From NCBI RefSeq assembly GCF_001613325.1, contig NZ_BDCD01000009.1:1-64000 (forward strand): a stretch of DNA of 64,000 nucleotides, given 5' to 3'. This DNA comes from Nocardia yamanashiensis NBRC 100130. GTDB lineage: Bacteria; Actinomycetota; Actinomycetes; Mycobacteriales; Mycobacteriaceae. Every line of letters begins with the position of its first letter. Positions within the stretch are counted from its first letter, which is position 1. The notes under the pieces are model-generated. The model saw nothing but the letters and a program-made list of their open reading frames with translations. It made no database searches and was not told the origin of the DNA. Position numbers and translations under genes: made by a program. Shown here one piece after another: positions 8,890 to 18,922 of this stretch.

Positions 8890-9576
8890 ATGCGCATTCT
8901 CGTAGTCGACGACGACCGCGCGGTCCGGGAATCACTGCGCCGCTCGCTGACCTTCAACGGCTACTCCGTCGATCTCGCGGTCGACGGCATGGACGCGCTC
9001 GAGAAAGTCGCCGGCGCCCGCCCCGACGCCCTGGTCCTGGACGTCATGATGCCGCGCCTGGACGGCCTGGAAGTGTGCCGCCGACTACGCAGCACCGGCG
9101 ACGATCTGCCCATTCTCGTACTCACGGCGCGGGATTCGGTCTCCGAACGGGTGGCCGGCCTGGACGCCGGCGCCGACGACTACCTGCCCAAGCCGTTCGC
9201 GCTGGAGGAACTGCTGGCCCGGCTGCGCGCCCTGCTGCGCCGCACCACGGTGGAAGCGGCCGAGAACTCCGAGACGCTCACCTTCGCCGATCTCTCGCTC
9301 GACCCGGTCACCCGCGAGGTGCTGCGCGGCGAACGCCAGATCAGCCTGACCCGCACCGAGTTCTCGCTGCTGGAGATGCTGATGGCGAATCCGCGCCGGG
9401 TGCTCACCCGCAGCCGCATCCTCGAAGAGGTGTGGGGCTACGACTTCCCGACCTCCGGCAACGCGCTCGAGGTGTACATCGGCTACCTGCGCCGCAAGAC
9501 CGAGGCCGAGGGCGAACCCCGCCTCATCCACACCGTGCGCGGCGTCGGTTACGTGCTGCGTGAGACGCCGCCGTAG
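8890..9576 (+). CDS. mprA: MprA-type response regulator, 228 aa
   Basis: An OmpR/PhoB-class regulator. The receiver domain has acidic pocket residues D7-D8 (LVVDDDR), phospho-acceptor D51 ([12 protein letters not shown]) and the conserved Lys in YLPKPF near residue 100. The C-terminal winged helix (about 130-228) includes [13 protein letters not shown] and [18 protein letters not shown] family motifs. Length equals that of mycobacterial MprA. The ATG at 8890 begins the receiver strand directly; the open frame upstream runs through the promoter repeats and is not coding. The cognate kinase follows after 11 bp and the probable target pepD after that, the M. tuberculosis Rv0981-Rv0983 order for envelope stress control. 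Confidence 0.95.
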   Translation: MRILVVDDDRAVRESLRRSLTFNGYSVDLAVDGMDALEKVAGARPDALVLDVMMPRLDGLEVCRRLRSTGDDLPILVLTARDSVSERVAGLDAGADDYLPKPFALEELLARLRALLRRTTVEAAENSETLTFADLSLDPVTREVLRGERQISLTRTEFSLLEMLMANPRRVLTRSRILEEVWGYDFPTSGNALEVYIGYLRRKTEAEGEPRLIHTVRGVGYVLRETPP

Positions 9577-9587
9577 GAGCCGGGCTC

Positions 9588-11051
9588 GTGGGTAGAACCA
9601 TTCCGAAACGCCCCGTGGTGGCCGCGCTGGGCGGGCAACGCGGCGAGTCCGCGGAGATGCGGCCGCCGATGCCGCTCACCAGTTCGGTGTCGCTGCGCTG
9701 GCGGGTGACGCTGCTGGCCGCGTCCGTGGTGGCGGTGGCCGTGGCCTTCACCTCGATCGCCGCCTACGCCATGGTGGCGCGCTCGCTGTACGCGGACGTG
9801 GATTCGCAATTGCGCGCCCGGGCTTCGCTGATGATCGACAACAACTTCGACAGCCTCGGCTTCCAGTCGATCGTGCTGGCCGGGCTGTATTCCAGCGATG
9901 TCGGTGTGGCGCTGATCTTCCCGGATCTGCAGACCCCCTACATCCCGCCGCAGACCACGATTCCGCCGGTCGGCACCCAGGAGCTGGCGGTCGCCAAGGG
10001 CGAGATCGCGTACTCGCTGCGCACCGTCGACAATCAGCGAGTGCTGGCCCGCCGCACGCACTCCGGCTCCACCCTGGTGGTCTCGCAGCGCCTGCAGCCC
10101 ACCCGCGAGGTGCTCGACCGGCTGGCCTGGCTGCTGTTCGTGGTCGGCGGCTGCGGCGTCATGCTGGCCGCGGCCGCTGGAACCGCGGTGGGCCGCACCG
10201 GTTTGCGGCCGATTGCCCGGCTCACCGCCGCGACCGAACGCGTGGCGCGCACCGACGATCTCACGCCCATTGCCGTCACCGGCGATGATGAACTCGCCCG
10301 GCTCACCGAGAGTTTCAACACAATGCTGCGCGCATTGGCCGAATCCCGCGAAAGGCAACGGCGTTTGGTGGCCGATGCCGGTCATGAGCTGAAAACGCCG
10401 CTGACGTCTTTGCGCACCAATATGGAACTGCTCATCGCCTCTTCCCGGCCGGGCGCGCCGCGCATTCCGGACGAGGACATGGCCGAATTGCGCACGGATG
10501 TGATGGCGCAGATCGAGGAATTGTCCACGCTGGTGGGCGATCTGGTGGATCTGGCCCGTGAGGACGCCCCCGAGACCGTCTACGAACAGGTCGATATCGG
10601 CGATGTGGCCGAACGCGCATTGGAGCGGGTGCGCCGTCGCCGCAGCGGCATCGAATTCGAATCCCAGCTGCGCCCCTGGTTCGTCTTCGGCGATGAAGCG
10701 GGCCTGGAACGCGCCCTGCTCAACGTGCTCGACAATGCCGCCAAATGGAGCCCGTACGGGGCCAAGGTGTTGGTCACCATGCGTGAGACGGGCCGCGGGT
10801 TGCTGGAGTTCACCGTGGACGACGCCGGGCCGGGCATTCCGCCGGCCGAACGCGAGCTGGTGTTCGAACGCTTCTACCGCACCACCGCCTCCCGCTCCAT
10901 GCCCGGTTCGGGCCTCGGCCTGGCCATCGTGAAGCAGGTGGTGACCAAGCACGGCGGCACCATCACCGTCGATGGTTCCGAGCGCGGGGGCACCCTGATC
11001 CGTATCGTTCTGCCCGGAGCAGGCACGCCACCCGCGGTCCCCGAGAACTGA
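9588..11051 (+). CDS. mprB: MprB-type sensor histidine kinase, 487 aa
   Basis: An N-terminal membrane segment (LLAASVVAVAVAFTSIAAYAMV, about 38-60), an extracytoplasmic sensor region, a second segment near 180-205, then HAMP. The DHp motif is RQRRLVADAGHELKTPLT with phospho-acceptor H266, and the ATPase has N box LLNVLDNAAKWSP and G motifs DDAGPGIPP and GSGLGLAIVK. It starts at GTG 9588, which has GGAG at 8 nt and lies 11 bp after mprA. In mycobacteria MprB senses envelope stress and is modulated by DnaK and unfolded extracytoplasmic protein. It is co-transcribed with mprA. Confidence 0.95.
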   Translation: MGRTIPKRPVVAALGGQRGESAEMRPPMPLTSSVSLRWRVTLLAASVVAVAVAFTSIAAYAMVARSLYADVDSQLRARASLMIDNNFDSLGFQSIVLAGLYSSDVGVALIFPDLQTPYIPPQTTIPPVGTQELAVAKGEIAYSLRTVDNQRVLARRTHSGSTLVVSQRLQPTREVLDRLAWLLFVVGGCGVMLAAAAGTAVGRTGLRPIARLTAATERVARTDDLTPIAVTGDDELARLTESFNTMLRALAESRERQRRLVADAGHELKTPLTSLRTNMELLIASSRPGAPRIPDEDMAELRTDVMAQIEELSTLVGDLVDLAREDAPETVYEQVDIGDVAERALERVRRRRSGIEFESQLRPWFVFGDEAGLERALLNVLDNAAKWSPYGAKVLVTMRETGRGLLEFTVDDAGPGIPPAERELVFERFYRTTASRSMPGSGLGLAIVKQVVTKHGGTITVDGSERGGTLIRIVLPGAGTPPAVPEN

Positions 11052-11086
11052 ATCGGCGAAAAGGCTCGGCGAAACCCAAGCACGGT

Positions 11087-11118
11087 CTCAGTCCGCTCTC
11101 AGTCGTCACCGCCAGGCT
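11087..11118 (+). promoter_or_regulatory. MprA-type direct-repeat promoter of pepD
   Basis: CTCAGTC at 11087-11093 and 11098-11104 (11-bp period), 8 nt, then a -10-like CAGGCT (11113-11118). Spacing and heptamers are identical to the mprA promoter at 8851-8882, and only the -10 differs by one base. The pepD ATG lies 29 bp downstream of the -10 with its own RBS (GAGGAGAAA), so this transcript has a short leader. Confidence 0.7.
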
Positions 11119-11146
11119 TGGCACGAGACTCGAGGAGAAACGAGAA

Positions 11147-13389
<2,243 letters not shown>

Positions 13390-13393
<4 letters not shown>

Positions 13394-13986
13394 TGCGGCA
13401 CCAGAGTGGACTGACCCCGGTACCCGAGATCCGGGTTACAGCCGACGGGGGATGGGAGCTGTTGTCGGACAAAGGCACTACGGTGAGCACCATGGAAATC
13501 GATGCCCCCGTGGCGGGCCGTGCTCTTGTCGTGGTCGTCGACGATCGAACCGCCCATGGCGGCGTGGACTCGCTGGGTCCGCTGGTCACCGAGCTACTCA
13601 CCGAGGCCGGCTTCCTGGTCGACGCCTCGGTCTCGGTCGCGGCCGACGAGGTGGAGATCCGCAATGCGCTCAATACCGCGGTGATCGGCGGTGTCGATCT
13701 GGTCATCTCGGTCGGCGGCACCGGCATGTCCCCGCGTGACGTCACCCCCGAGTCCACCGCCGAAGTGCTCGACCGGGTGCTGCCCGGCATCAGCGAGGCG
13801 CTGCGCGCGTCCGGCCTGGCGTCGGGTTCGCTCGACGCGGGTCTGTCCCGCGGCCTGGCCGGCATCTCCGGCAGCACCCTGGTGGTGAACCTGCCGGGCA
13901 CCCGCGCCGCCATCCGCGACGGCATGGCCACGCTCACACCGCTCGCCAGCAAGGTCATCGACGAACTCTCCGGTCTGGCGGAATGA
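13390..13986 (+). CDS. moaB2: MoaB/Mog-type molybdopterin-binding protein (MoaB2/Rv0984-like), 198 aa
   Basis: A MoCF-binding fold with the MPT-adenylyltransferase signature: ALVVVVDDRTAHGG, VDLVISVGGTGMSPRDVTPE and LVVNLPGTRAAIRDGM. The family acts in the adenylylation step of molybdenum cofactor assembly. The frame starts at ATGATG (13390/13393) overlapping the pepD stop, with GGAGG at 3-4 nt. An internal GTG 13483 or ATG 13492 would give the length of the mycobacterial protein and cannot be excluded. The gene follows pepD directly, as in M. tuberculosis, and is coupled by an ATGA overlap to a small downstream gene. Confidence 0.9.
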
Positions 13987-14219
13987 CCGACGAGCAAGAC
14001 CGGCCCTCGGACGCGTCCGAGACCGCTTCCGACGCACCCCGTCCGGCTTCGCGCCGGGCGGGGTCGCGTCGTCTCACGCCCGCCGAGCGGGCCGAGCTGG
14101 CGCGGATCTTCGGCGATCCGCTGCCCGACACCACGTCCGATGAGCGCACGCCCGAAGGGGATTCGCGATCGTCCTCGGATGAATGGCTGCGCAATCAGGT
14201 GCCGCCCCATCACGGCTGA
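13983..14219 (+). CDS. Small charged actinobacterial protein, 78 aa
   Basis: Starts in an ATGA overlap with moaB2. It is rich in Asp/Glu/Arg/Ser and probably disordered, with a conserved-looking core RLTPAERAELARIFGDPLP and end DEWLRNQVPPHHG. Similar short proteins follow moaB2-like genes in related genera, so this is a real gene despite its size. No membrane segment, signal or catalytic motif is visible. The function is unknown; coupling to moaB2 suggests shared expression only. Confidence 0.75.
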   Translation: MTDEQDRPSDASETASDAPRPASRRAGSRRLTPAERAELARIFGDPLPDTTSDERTPEGDSRSSSDEWLRNQVPPHHG

Positions 14220-14458
14220 ATTTCTTTAATTCGCTGATAATTCGCTCGTCAATAACACATGTGGCTACACGCATGTCTGTTGCCCTTGTTGCCAAACGGT
14301 TGCTGTTGTGGCTAAGGTCTCGATCGGGTCACCAAAGCTACGGCTCCAACGAGTTTGAGTAGTGTGCTTCCACATTGCTCCTGTCGGAACTCGTCGCGTA
14401 GCGGCCCGCTTCAACCTCGGTGGTCGAGGTTGTCCGCGAAAAAACTGATGAGGGAAAC
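14220..14458 (+). promoter_or_regulatory. Promoter and leader of the first porin pair
   Basis: A 239-bp gene-free stretch, AT-richer than its surroundings (for example tgataattcgctcg near 14236). Near its end, 14415-14429 forms a short hairpin (cctcg, loop gtggt, cgagg). It is followed by the SD GATGAGGG just before the ATG at 14459. The same hairpin and SD precede the second porin pair at 16122-16165, which marks them as a conserved leader element. Confidence 0.6.
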
Positions 14459-15133
14459 ATGAGCGAGAACCGCACCGCCGGTTGGCGGAGCGCCGCCCGT
14501 ATCGCGGGCATCGGCGCGGCCGCGTCGGTGGCCCTGGGCCTGATGTCCACCGGCGCCGCGAACGCCGACACCTTCGTGCCGTTGCCGGACGGTCAGAAGG
14601 TCGGCCCGAACGTCACCGTCACCCGGATCGGCGAGCACGCCACCATCTCCCCGTCGCTGAGCGCCAATGGCGCCGGACGCGTGGCCTGGGTGAGCGGCAA
14701 GGCCATCGCGGATGTCGCGGTCACCCCCGAAGGCACCGTCGGCCCGAACAACGGCCCGGCCAACGGCCCCGGTTCCAACAACTCCTCCACCCACGGCGCT
14801 TCCGCGCTCAGCACCGGCTACCTCGTCGGCTGCCAGGTGAACATCGCCGACAACGCGGTCTCCGCGGGCGTCTCCGGCGGCATCGACCTCTCCGGCGGCA
14901 GCCTGGGCGCGTCGGTCGGCCTGAACCTGGGCCCCGGCGAGGTCAAGTTCGTGCAGATCAACTCCAAGGACATCCTGAAGGCGGGGACCTATTCGGTCGA
15001 ATACCAGGATGTGCCGATCGAGATCAACGGTTGCGCCGGTTACGCCCAGGCGCGCGCCTACACCGTGGTCGAGGTCATCGGTGACCACTACTCCAAGACC
15101 ACCCTCTACGGGCAGCCGTTCAGCATCGGCTGA
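14459..15133 (+). CDS. MspA-family porin, first pair, gene A (NfpA/NfpB-like), 224 aa
   Basis: A Sec signal peptide (about residues 1-36, MSTGAANA|DTF) is followed by a mature MspA-type beta-barrel subunit: DTFVPLPDGQKV, a Gly/Asn loop NNGPANGPGSNNSSTHG, the strand GYLVGCQVNI, the region LGPGEVKFVQI and the terminal YGQPFSIG, which corresponds to the C-terminal strand of MspA. Such subunits form water-filled channels across the mycolate outer membrane. In Nocardia farcinica, NfpA and NfpB are adjacent and form a mixed, cation-selective channel. Start: ATG 14459 with GAGGGA 4 nt upstream. It is paired with the next gene after 61 bp and is closely similar to the gene at 16166. Confidence 0.92.
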   Translation: MSENRTAGWRSAARIAGIGAAASVALGLMSTGAANADTFVPLPDGQKVGPNVTVTRIGEHATISPSLSANGAGRVAWVSGKAIADVAVTPEGTVGPNNGPANGPGSNNSSTHGASALSTGYLVGCQVNIADNAVSAGVSGGIDLSGGSLGASVGLNLGPGEVKFVQINSKDILKAGTYSVEYQDVPIEINGCAGYAQARAYTVVEVIGDHYSKTTLYGQPFSIG

Positions 15134-15160
15134 CGTGCCGGTCCGAAGTCAATTCATTCC

Positions 15161-15172
15161 TCGCGCAAGCGA
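15161..15172 (+). promoter_or_regulatory. GNRA-type hairpin between porin genes A and B, first pair
   Basis: TCGC-GCAA-GCGA, a 4-bp stem with a GCAA tetraloop, sits 22 nt upstream of the second gene's ATG. The same 12 bases and the following gaattc occur at 16873-16884 in the second pair although the surrounding spacer has diverged, which argues for selection on the element. Confidence 0.5.
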
Positions 15173-15194
15173 ATTCGACCCTAGAGGGAAAATC

Positions 15195-15866
15195 ATGAAC
15201 ATCCGTAAGACCATGGCGCGGGTCGCCGGCGTCGGCTTCGCCGCCACTGCCGCTCTCGGCCTGTTCTCCACCGGTGCGGCCAATGCCGACACCTTCGTCG
15301 GGCTGCCCGGCGGCCAGCTCACCCAGACCCTGTCCGACGGCACCGTGGTGACCGTCAAGCTGGTCGGCGAATCCGCGAATATCAACCCGTCGCTGGGTTC
15401 CACTCCGCTGCACCGCAATGCGTGGGTTTCCGGTAGCGCGCAGGTCGAACTGTCCGGCACCAACGGCGACGTCGGCGGCAAGATCGTGCCCGGCTACGTG
15501 GTCGGCTGCCAGGTCAACATCTCCGGTGGCGGCGCCTCCGGCGGTGGCGAGGCCGGCGCCGCGTTCGCCGACGGCGCCCCGTCCGCCAAGGGCAATGTCG
15601 GTGGCAACCTGACCCTGGGTCCGGGTCAGTCCAAGGCGTTCTACCTGCTCGATCAGGAAGCCGCGGACGACTTCGGCAGCGAAACCCACTACGTCCGCAA
15701 CAAGTTCAAGGGCTCGAGCGGTTCGGTCACCTGGGCCGACGAGACCATCAACCTGAACGGTTGCGGCGGGTACGCCCAGGCGCGCGCGTTCGTCGCGGTG
15801 CAGGTCGAAACCGACAACATCATCACCGCTGTCACCCTGTGGGGACAGCCCTTCAGCATCGGCTGA
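15195..15866 (+). CDS. MspA-family porin, first pair, gene B (NfpA/NfpB-like), 223 aa
   Basis: The signal peptide MNIRKTMARVAGVGFAATAA runs to SANA-type cleavage near residue 34 (STGAANA|DTF). The mature protein has DTFVGLPGGQLTQTLSDGT, VSGSAQVELSG, GYVVGCQVNISGGG, TLGPGQSKAFYLLD and the terminal WGQPFSIG. It belongs to the second NfpA/NfpB subfamily and differs from gene A in the signal peptide and in carrying FYLLDQEAADDFGSETHYVRNK. It is probably a partner subunit of a mixed outer-membrane channel. The ATG at 15195 is preceded by AGAGGGAA. A strong terminator follows 24 bp after the stop. Confidence 0.92.
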   Translation: MNIRKTMARVAGVGFAATAALGLFSTGAANADTFVGLPGGQLTQTLSDGTVVTVKLVGESANINPSLGSTPLHRNAWVSGSAQVELSGTNGDVGGKIVPGYVVGCQVNISGGGASGGGEAGAAFADGAPSAKGNVGGNLTLGPGQSKAFYLLDQEAADDFGSETHYVRNKFKGSSGSVTWADETINLNGCGGYAQARAFVAVQVETDNIITAVTLWGQPFSIG

Positions 15867-15889
15867 TACTTCCCGCTCAGCGGAACCCG

Positions 15890-15922
15890 AAGGGGCCCGG
15901 CGCGTTTAGCGCCGGGCCCCTT
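15890..15922 (+). terminator. Strong terminator after the first porin pair
   Basis: A perfect 14-bp stem (15890-15903 with 15909-15922; arm aaggggcccggcgc) closes a 5-nt loop (gttta) and is followed by T's. It separates the two porin pairs into independent transcription units. Confidence 0.85.
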
Positions 15923-16165
15923 TCGCGTATTCATAGCGTCCCCGGCATAAGTGCGGGTTGTTGTGTACTAGAACAGCATCTATGTTCGCTCACGCATCAA
16001 AGCCCACATCTGTGATGTAAAGTGCCCCACGTCGCTCCACATAAAGAATTCGTTAGCAGTAACACGGCGGCAACAATGTGGCGACAAACTCAACTGGGTT
16101 CTGGCCAGGAACCCATTTCAGCCTCGGTGGTCGAGGCTGACCGCAAGAACCTGATGAGGGGAAGT
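15923..16165 (+). promoter_or_regulatory. Promoter and leader of the second porin pair
   Basis: About 240 bp without a gene. Two hairpins lie near the end: gggttc/gaaccc with a short loop (16096-16114) and the conserved cctcg-gtggt-cgagg (16122-16136), followed by SD GATGAGGGG before the ATG at 16166. The upstream part shows no obvious similarity to the first leader, so the two pairs may be expressed differently. Confidence 0.55.
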
Positions 16166-16846
16166 ATGAGCGAGAACCGCACCAACGGTCTTCGTCGCGG
16201 TGCCCGTATTGCGGGCATCGGAGCGACGGCGGCCGTGGCCATGGGCCTTTTTTCCACTGGTGCTGCTAATGCCGACACCTTCGTGCCGTTGCCGGACGGT
16301 CAGAAGGTTTCGCCGAGCGGGACGGTCACCATCACCCGCACCGGTGAGCGCGCCCTGATTTCACCTTCGCTTTCGGCCAATGGCGCCGGTCGCGTGGTGT
16401 GGGTCAGTGGCAACGCCACCGCCGAAGTCACCGTCACCCCCGAAGGTACGGTCGGCCCGAACAACGGCCCGGCCAACGGACCGGGGTCCAACAACTCGTC
16501 CACCCACGGCACCTCGCAGCTGAGCACCGGCTACATCGTCGGCTGCCAGATCAGCATCGGTGAGGACGCCATCTCCGCCGGGATCTCCGGTGGCGTCTCG
16601 CTGACCGACGCGTCGCTCGGCGGCTCCCTCGGCGTCAATCTCGGTCCGGGAGAGGTCAAGTTCGTCCAGATCGACTACAAGGACATCCTGAAGGCGGGAA
16701 CCTACTCGGTCGAATACCAGGATGCCGAAATCACGATCCAGGGTTGCGCGGGTTACGCCCAGGCGCGCGCGTACACGGTTGTCGAGGTCATCGGCGATCA
16801 CTACTCCAAGACGACGCTGTACGGTCAGCCGTTCTCCATCGGCTGA
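16166..16846 (+). CDS. MspA-family porin, second pair, gene A (NfpA/NfpB-like), 226 aa
   Basis: A close paralogue of the gene at 14459: same signal peptide type (MSENRTNGLRRGARIAGIGA), same mature start DTFVPLPDGQKV, identical loop NNGPANGPGSNNSSTHG and identical end YTVVEVIGDHYSKTTLYGQP. It is two residues longer because of SPSGTVTI in place of GPNVTV. The differences cluster in the region corresponding to residues 125-165 (SIGEDAISAGISGGVSLTD). Start is set by GATGAGGGG before ATG. It forms the second copy of the two-gene porin unit. Confidence 0.92.
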   Translation: MSENRTNGLRRGARIAGIGATAAVAMGLFSTGAANADTFVPLPDGQKVSPSGTVTITRTGERALISPSLSANGAGRVVWVSGNATAEVTVTPEGTVGPNNGPANGPGSNNSSTHGTSQLSTGYIVGCQISIGEDAISAGISGGVSLTDASLGGSLGVNLGPGEVKFVQIDYKDILKAGTYSVEYQDAEITIQGCAGYAQARAYTVVEVIGDHYSKTTLYGQPFSIG

Positions 16847-16872
16847 TAGTGGCTCGCCCGCCAAAAACCTTC

Positions 16873-16884
16873 TCGCGCAAGCGA
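16873..16884 (+). promoter_or_regulatory. GNRA-type hairpin between porin genes A and B, second pair
   Basis: The same TCGC-GCAA-GCGA element as at 15161-15172, again followed by gaattc and about 25 nt before the start of gene B. Confidence 0.5.
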
Positions 16885-16909
16885 ATTCAACCCCTGAGGG
16901 ACATAAGAA

Positions 16910-17590
16910 ATGAACATCCGTAAGACCGTGGCGCGGGCTGCCGGTATCGGCGCCGTCGCCACCGCCGCCCTTGGCCTGTTCTCCACCGGCGCCGCCAACG
17001 CCGATACCTTCGTGCCGCTGCCGGGCGGCGAACTCACCAAGACCCTGTCCGACGGCACCATCGTGACCGTCAAGCTGGTCGGCGAGTCGGCCAACATCTC
17101 CGGGTCGATGGGTGCCACCCCGGTGCACCGCAACGCCTGGGTGTCGGCGTCCGCGCAGGTCGAGATCTCCGGCAACAACAGCGATGTCGGCGGCAAGATC
17201 TTCCCGGGTTACGTCGTCGGCTGCCAGGTCAACATCGCCGGCGGCGGTGCCAACGGTGGCGTCACCGGTGGTGTCGAATGGGATTCCGAAGGCAATACCA
17301 CCCCGACCGCCAGCGTCAGCACCGGCGGCAACCTGACCCTCGGCCCCGGCCAGACCAAGGCGTTCTACGTCCTGGATCTGGAGCAGGCCGACGACTTCGG
17401 CAGCGAAACCCACAAGGTGCGCAACAAGTTCTCGGGCTCCAGCGGCTCGGTCACCTGGGCCGACTCGACCATCGGCCTGTCCGGCTGTGGTGGTTACGCC
17501 CAGGCTCGCGCGTTCGTCTCGGTCGAGGTCGAGACCGACAACGTGGTCAGCTGGGTCACCCTGTGGGGCCAGCCCTTCAGCCTCGGCTGA
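16910..17590 (+). CDS. MspA-family porin, second pair, gene B (NfpA/NfpB-like), 226 aa
   Basis: Paralogue of the gene at 15195. Its signal peptide is MNIRKTVARAAGIGAVATAA and cleavage is after AANA. Mature features are DTFVPLPGGELTKTLSDGT, GYVVGCQVNIAGGGANGG, TLGPGQTKAFYVLD and the end WGQPFSLG. It differs from its paralogue mainly by a longer variable loop (GVEWDSEGNTTPTASVS). The gene lies 63 bp after gene A of the same pair, and a 19-bp terminator stem follows. It is probably a subunit of a mixed outer-membrane channel. Whether subunits from the two pairs can mix is unknown. Confidence 0.92.
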   Translation: MNIRKTVARAAGIGAVATAALGLFSTGAANADTFVPLPGGELTKTLSDGTIVTVKLVGESANISGSMGATPVHRNAWVSASAQVEISGNNSDVGGKIFPGYVVGCQVNIAGGGANGGVTGGVEWDSEGNTTPTASVSTGGNLTLGPGQTKAFYVLDLEQADDFGSETHKVRNKFSGSSGSVTWADSTIGLSGCGGYAQARAFVSVEVETDNVVSWVTLWGQPFSLG

Positions 17591-17606
17591 TCGGCCCACT
17601 GCTGTA

Positions 17607-17649
17607 AAACGAATGGGCCCGGTGCTTTTCGCACCGGGCCCATTCGTTT
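17607..17649. terminator. Bidirectional terminator between porins and mscL
   Basis: A perfect 19-bp stem (17607-17625 with 17631-17649) closes a 5-nt loop (ttttc). A-rich bases precede and T-rich bases follow, so it can act on the porin transcript (+) and on mscL (-). Confidence 0.88.
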
Positions 17650-17662
17650 GTCCTGGGACCGT

Positions 17663-18061
17663 TCAGTTCTCGTGTTTGCCGCCGCCGCTGTTCTGGGCGA
17701 GCAGATCGCGGATCTCGCGCAGCAGTTCGTTGTCGGTGAGTGAGTCGTCGGTGGCGCCCCAGCGTTTCTTGGCGTGGGTGGCGGGGAGCACCACGATGAA
17801 ATAGAGCAGTGCCGCGATGATGGCGAAGTTGAGGGCCGCGGTGATGATCGGCCCGATGGCGACGAAGGTGGCGGGTTTGTCGGCCACCAGCTGGAAGCCG
17901 AGGCCGAGTGGGTTGGTGCCGCCGAACACCGCCAGCAGCGGGTTGATCACCCCGTCGCTGAATGCGGTGACGATGGCGACGAACGCGGTGCCCATGACGA
18001 CCGCCACCGCGAGGTCGATCACATTGCCGCGCATCAGAAATTCCTTGAAACCCTTGAACAT
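17663..18061 (-). CDS. mscL: Large-conductance mechanosensitive channel MscL, 132 aa
   Basis: Canonical MscL: N-terminal helix MFKGFKEFLMRGNVIDLAVAVVMGTAF, first membrane segment AVAVVMGTAFVAIVTAFSDGVINPL, the periplasmic loop, second segment FAIIAALLYFIVVLP, and a charged cytoplasmic C-terminus with the LTDNELLREIRDLLAQ helix. It forms a pentameric pore in the inner membrane that releases solutes on hypo-osmotic shock. It is a single-gene unit on the minus strand. In M. tuberculosis mscL lies right after moaB2; here the porin cassette separates the two. Confidence 0.97.
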   Translation of the reverse strand: MFKGFKEFLMRGNVIDLAVAVVMGTAFVAIVTAFSDGVINPLLAVFGGTNPLGLGFQLVADKPATFVAIGPIITAALNFAIIAALLYFIVVLPATHAKKRWGATDDSLTDNELLREIRDLLAQNSGGGKHEN

Positions 18062-18175
18062 TGCCGAAAACTCCTCTGCGTGATGGAGAGCGTCCGTGCA
18101 GTGAGGGTGAAGTCCCCCACGGGGTCCAGCGAGGTCGTGCGATACCCCGCGATGCTAGTTCACCAACCGTCCAGC

Positions 18176-18805
18176 TCAGTGGAACACGACCGTCAGCGCG
18201 CTCCGCAACGAAGCCGCGGCAACCACCGCCGCCCGCCTGGCATCCAAAGCCACCAACACCACCCGCTCCTGATCCCGCCCCGCCGATCCCACCCCGGAAA
18301 CCAGCACTACCGCCGCATCCGACGCCAACAGCCGAGCCCCTCGCCCGCCGCTCTCCTCCCCGGCCACCACATCCACCCGATCCCCGGCCCGCAGCACCTC
18401 CGCAACAGCCTTGTCCGCCAACCGAATCGGAACGATCCGTCCATCCCCGTCCCCCGCCGCCACCCCTGCCAGCCGCGTCCCGACGACCCGCAGATCGGTC
18501 AGGATTTCCCCTTCGGTCACGGCCCCCGCCAACGTTGCCCCCACCACCGCCCCGGCCTCCCGTGCAACCCCATTGGGCAAGGTATCCGCCGCCCGATCAA
18601 CGACCCGAAGATCCCCAGCCTCCACCACATGCCCCGGCGGTAACTCCCGCGCAGCCACGACGACTTCGACCCGCCGTTCCGAAGGGTCCTCGCGCACGGC
18701 GATCACACCGGCGACCACCACCAACGCCACCGCGACAATCCGCCGTACTGACACCGCATCCACCCACCCCGGCCGCATCTCCGCCACCCCACGCACCCGA
18801 ATCAT
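18176..18805 (-). CDS. SAF-domain protein with one membrane anchor (CpaB/RcpC-like), 209 aa
   Basis: One N-terminal membrane segment (VRRIVAVALVVVAGVIAV, about 20-37) is followed by an SAF domain (VVVAARELPPGHVVEAGDLRVVD) and a second beta-rich module (IVPIRLADKAVAEVLRAGDRVDVVAG). The layout matches the CpaB/RcpC group involved in Flp pilus assembly, but no other tad or flp gene is in the window. Homologues occupy the same position near mscL and fmdB in mycobacteria. The protein is probably exposed on the outer face of the inner membrane. Its exact role is unknown. Confidence 0.8.
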   Translation of the reverse strand: MIRVRGVAEMRPGWVDAVSVRRIVAVALVVVAGVIAVREDPSERRVEVVVAARELPPGHVVEAGDLRVVDRAADTLPNGVAREAGAVVGATLAGAVTEGEILTDLRVVGTRLAGVAAGDGDGRIVPIRLADKAVAEVLRAGDRVDVVAGEESGGRGARLLASDAAVVLVSGVGSAGRDQERVVLVALDARRAAVVAAASLRSALTVVFH

Positions 18806-18922
18806 GCTGCGCAGCTTAGGTCTCCGAAACGACCGAAAACCCGCGCAAGCGCGGGTTGTGGATAACTGATGCGGCTGTGGAGAACCCGTACGGGCTCAGG
18901 GCGTAGCCCAAGGAACGGGGTT

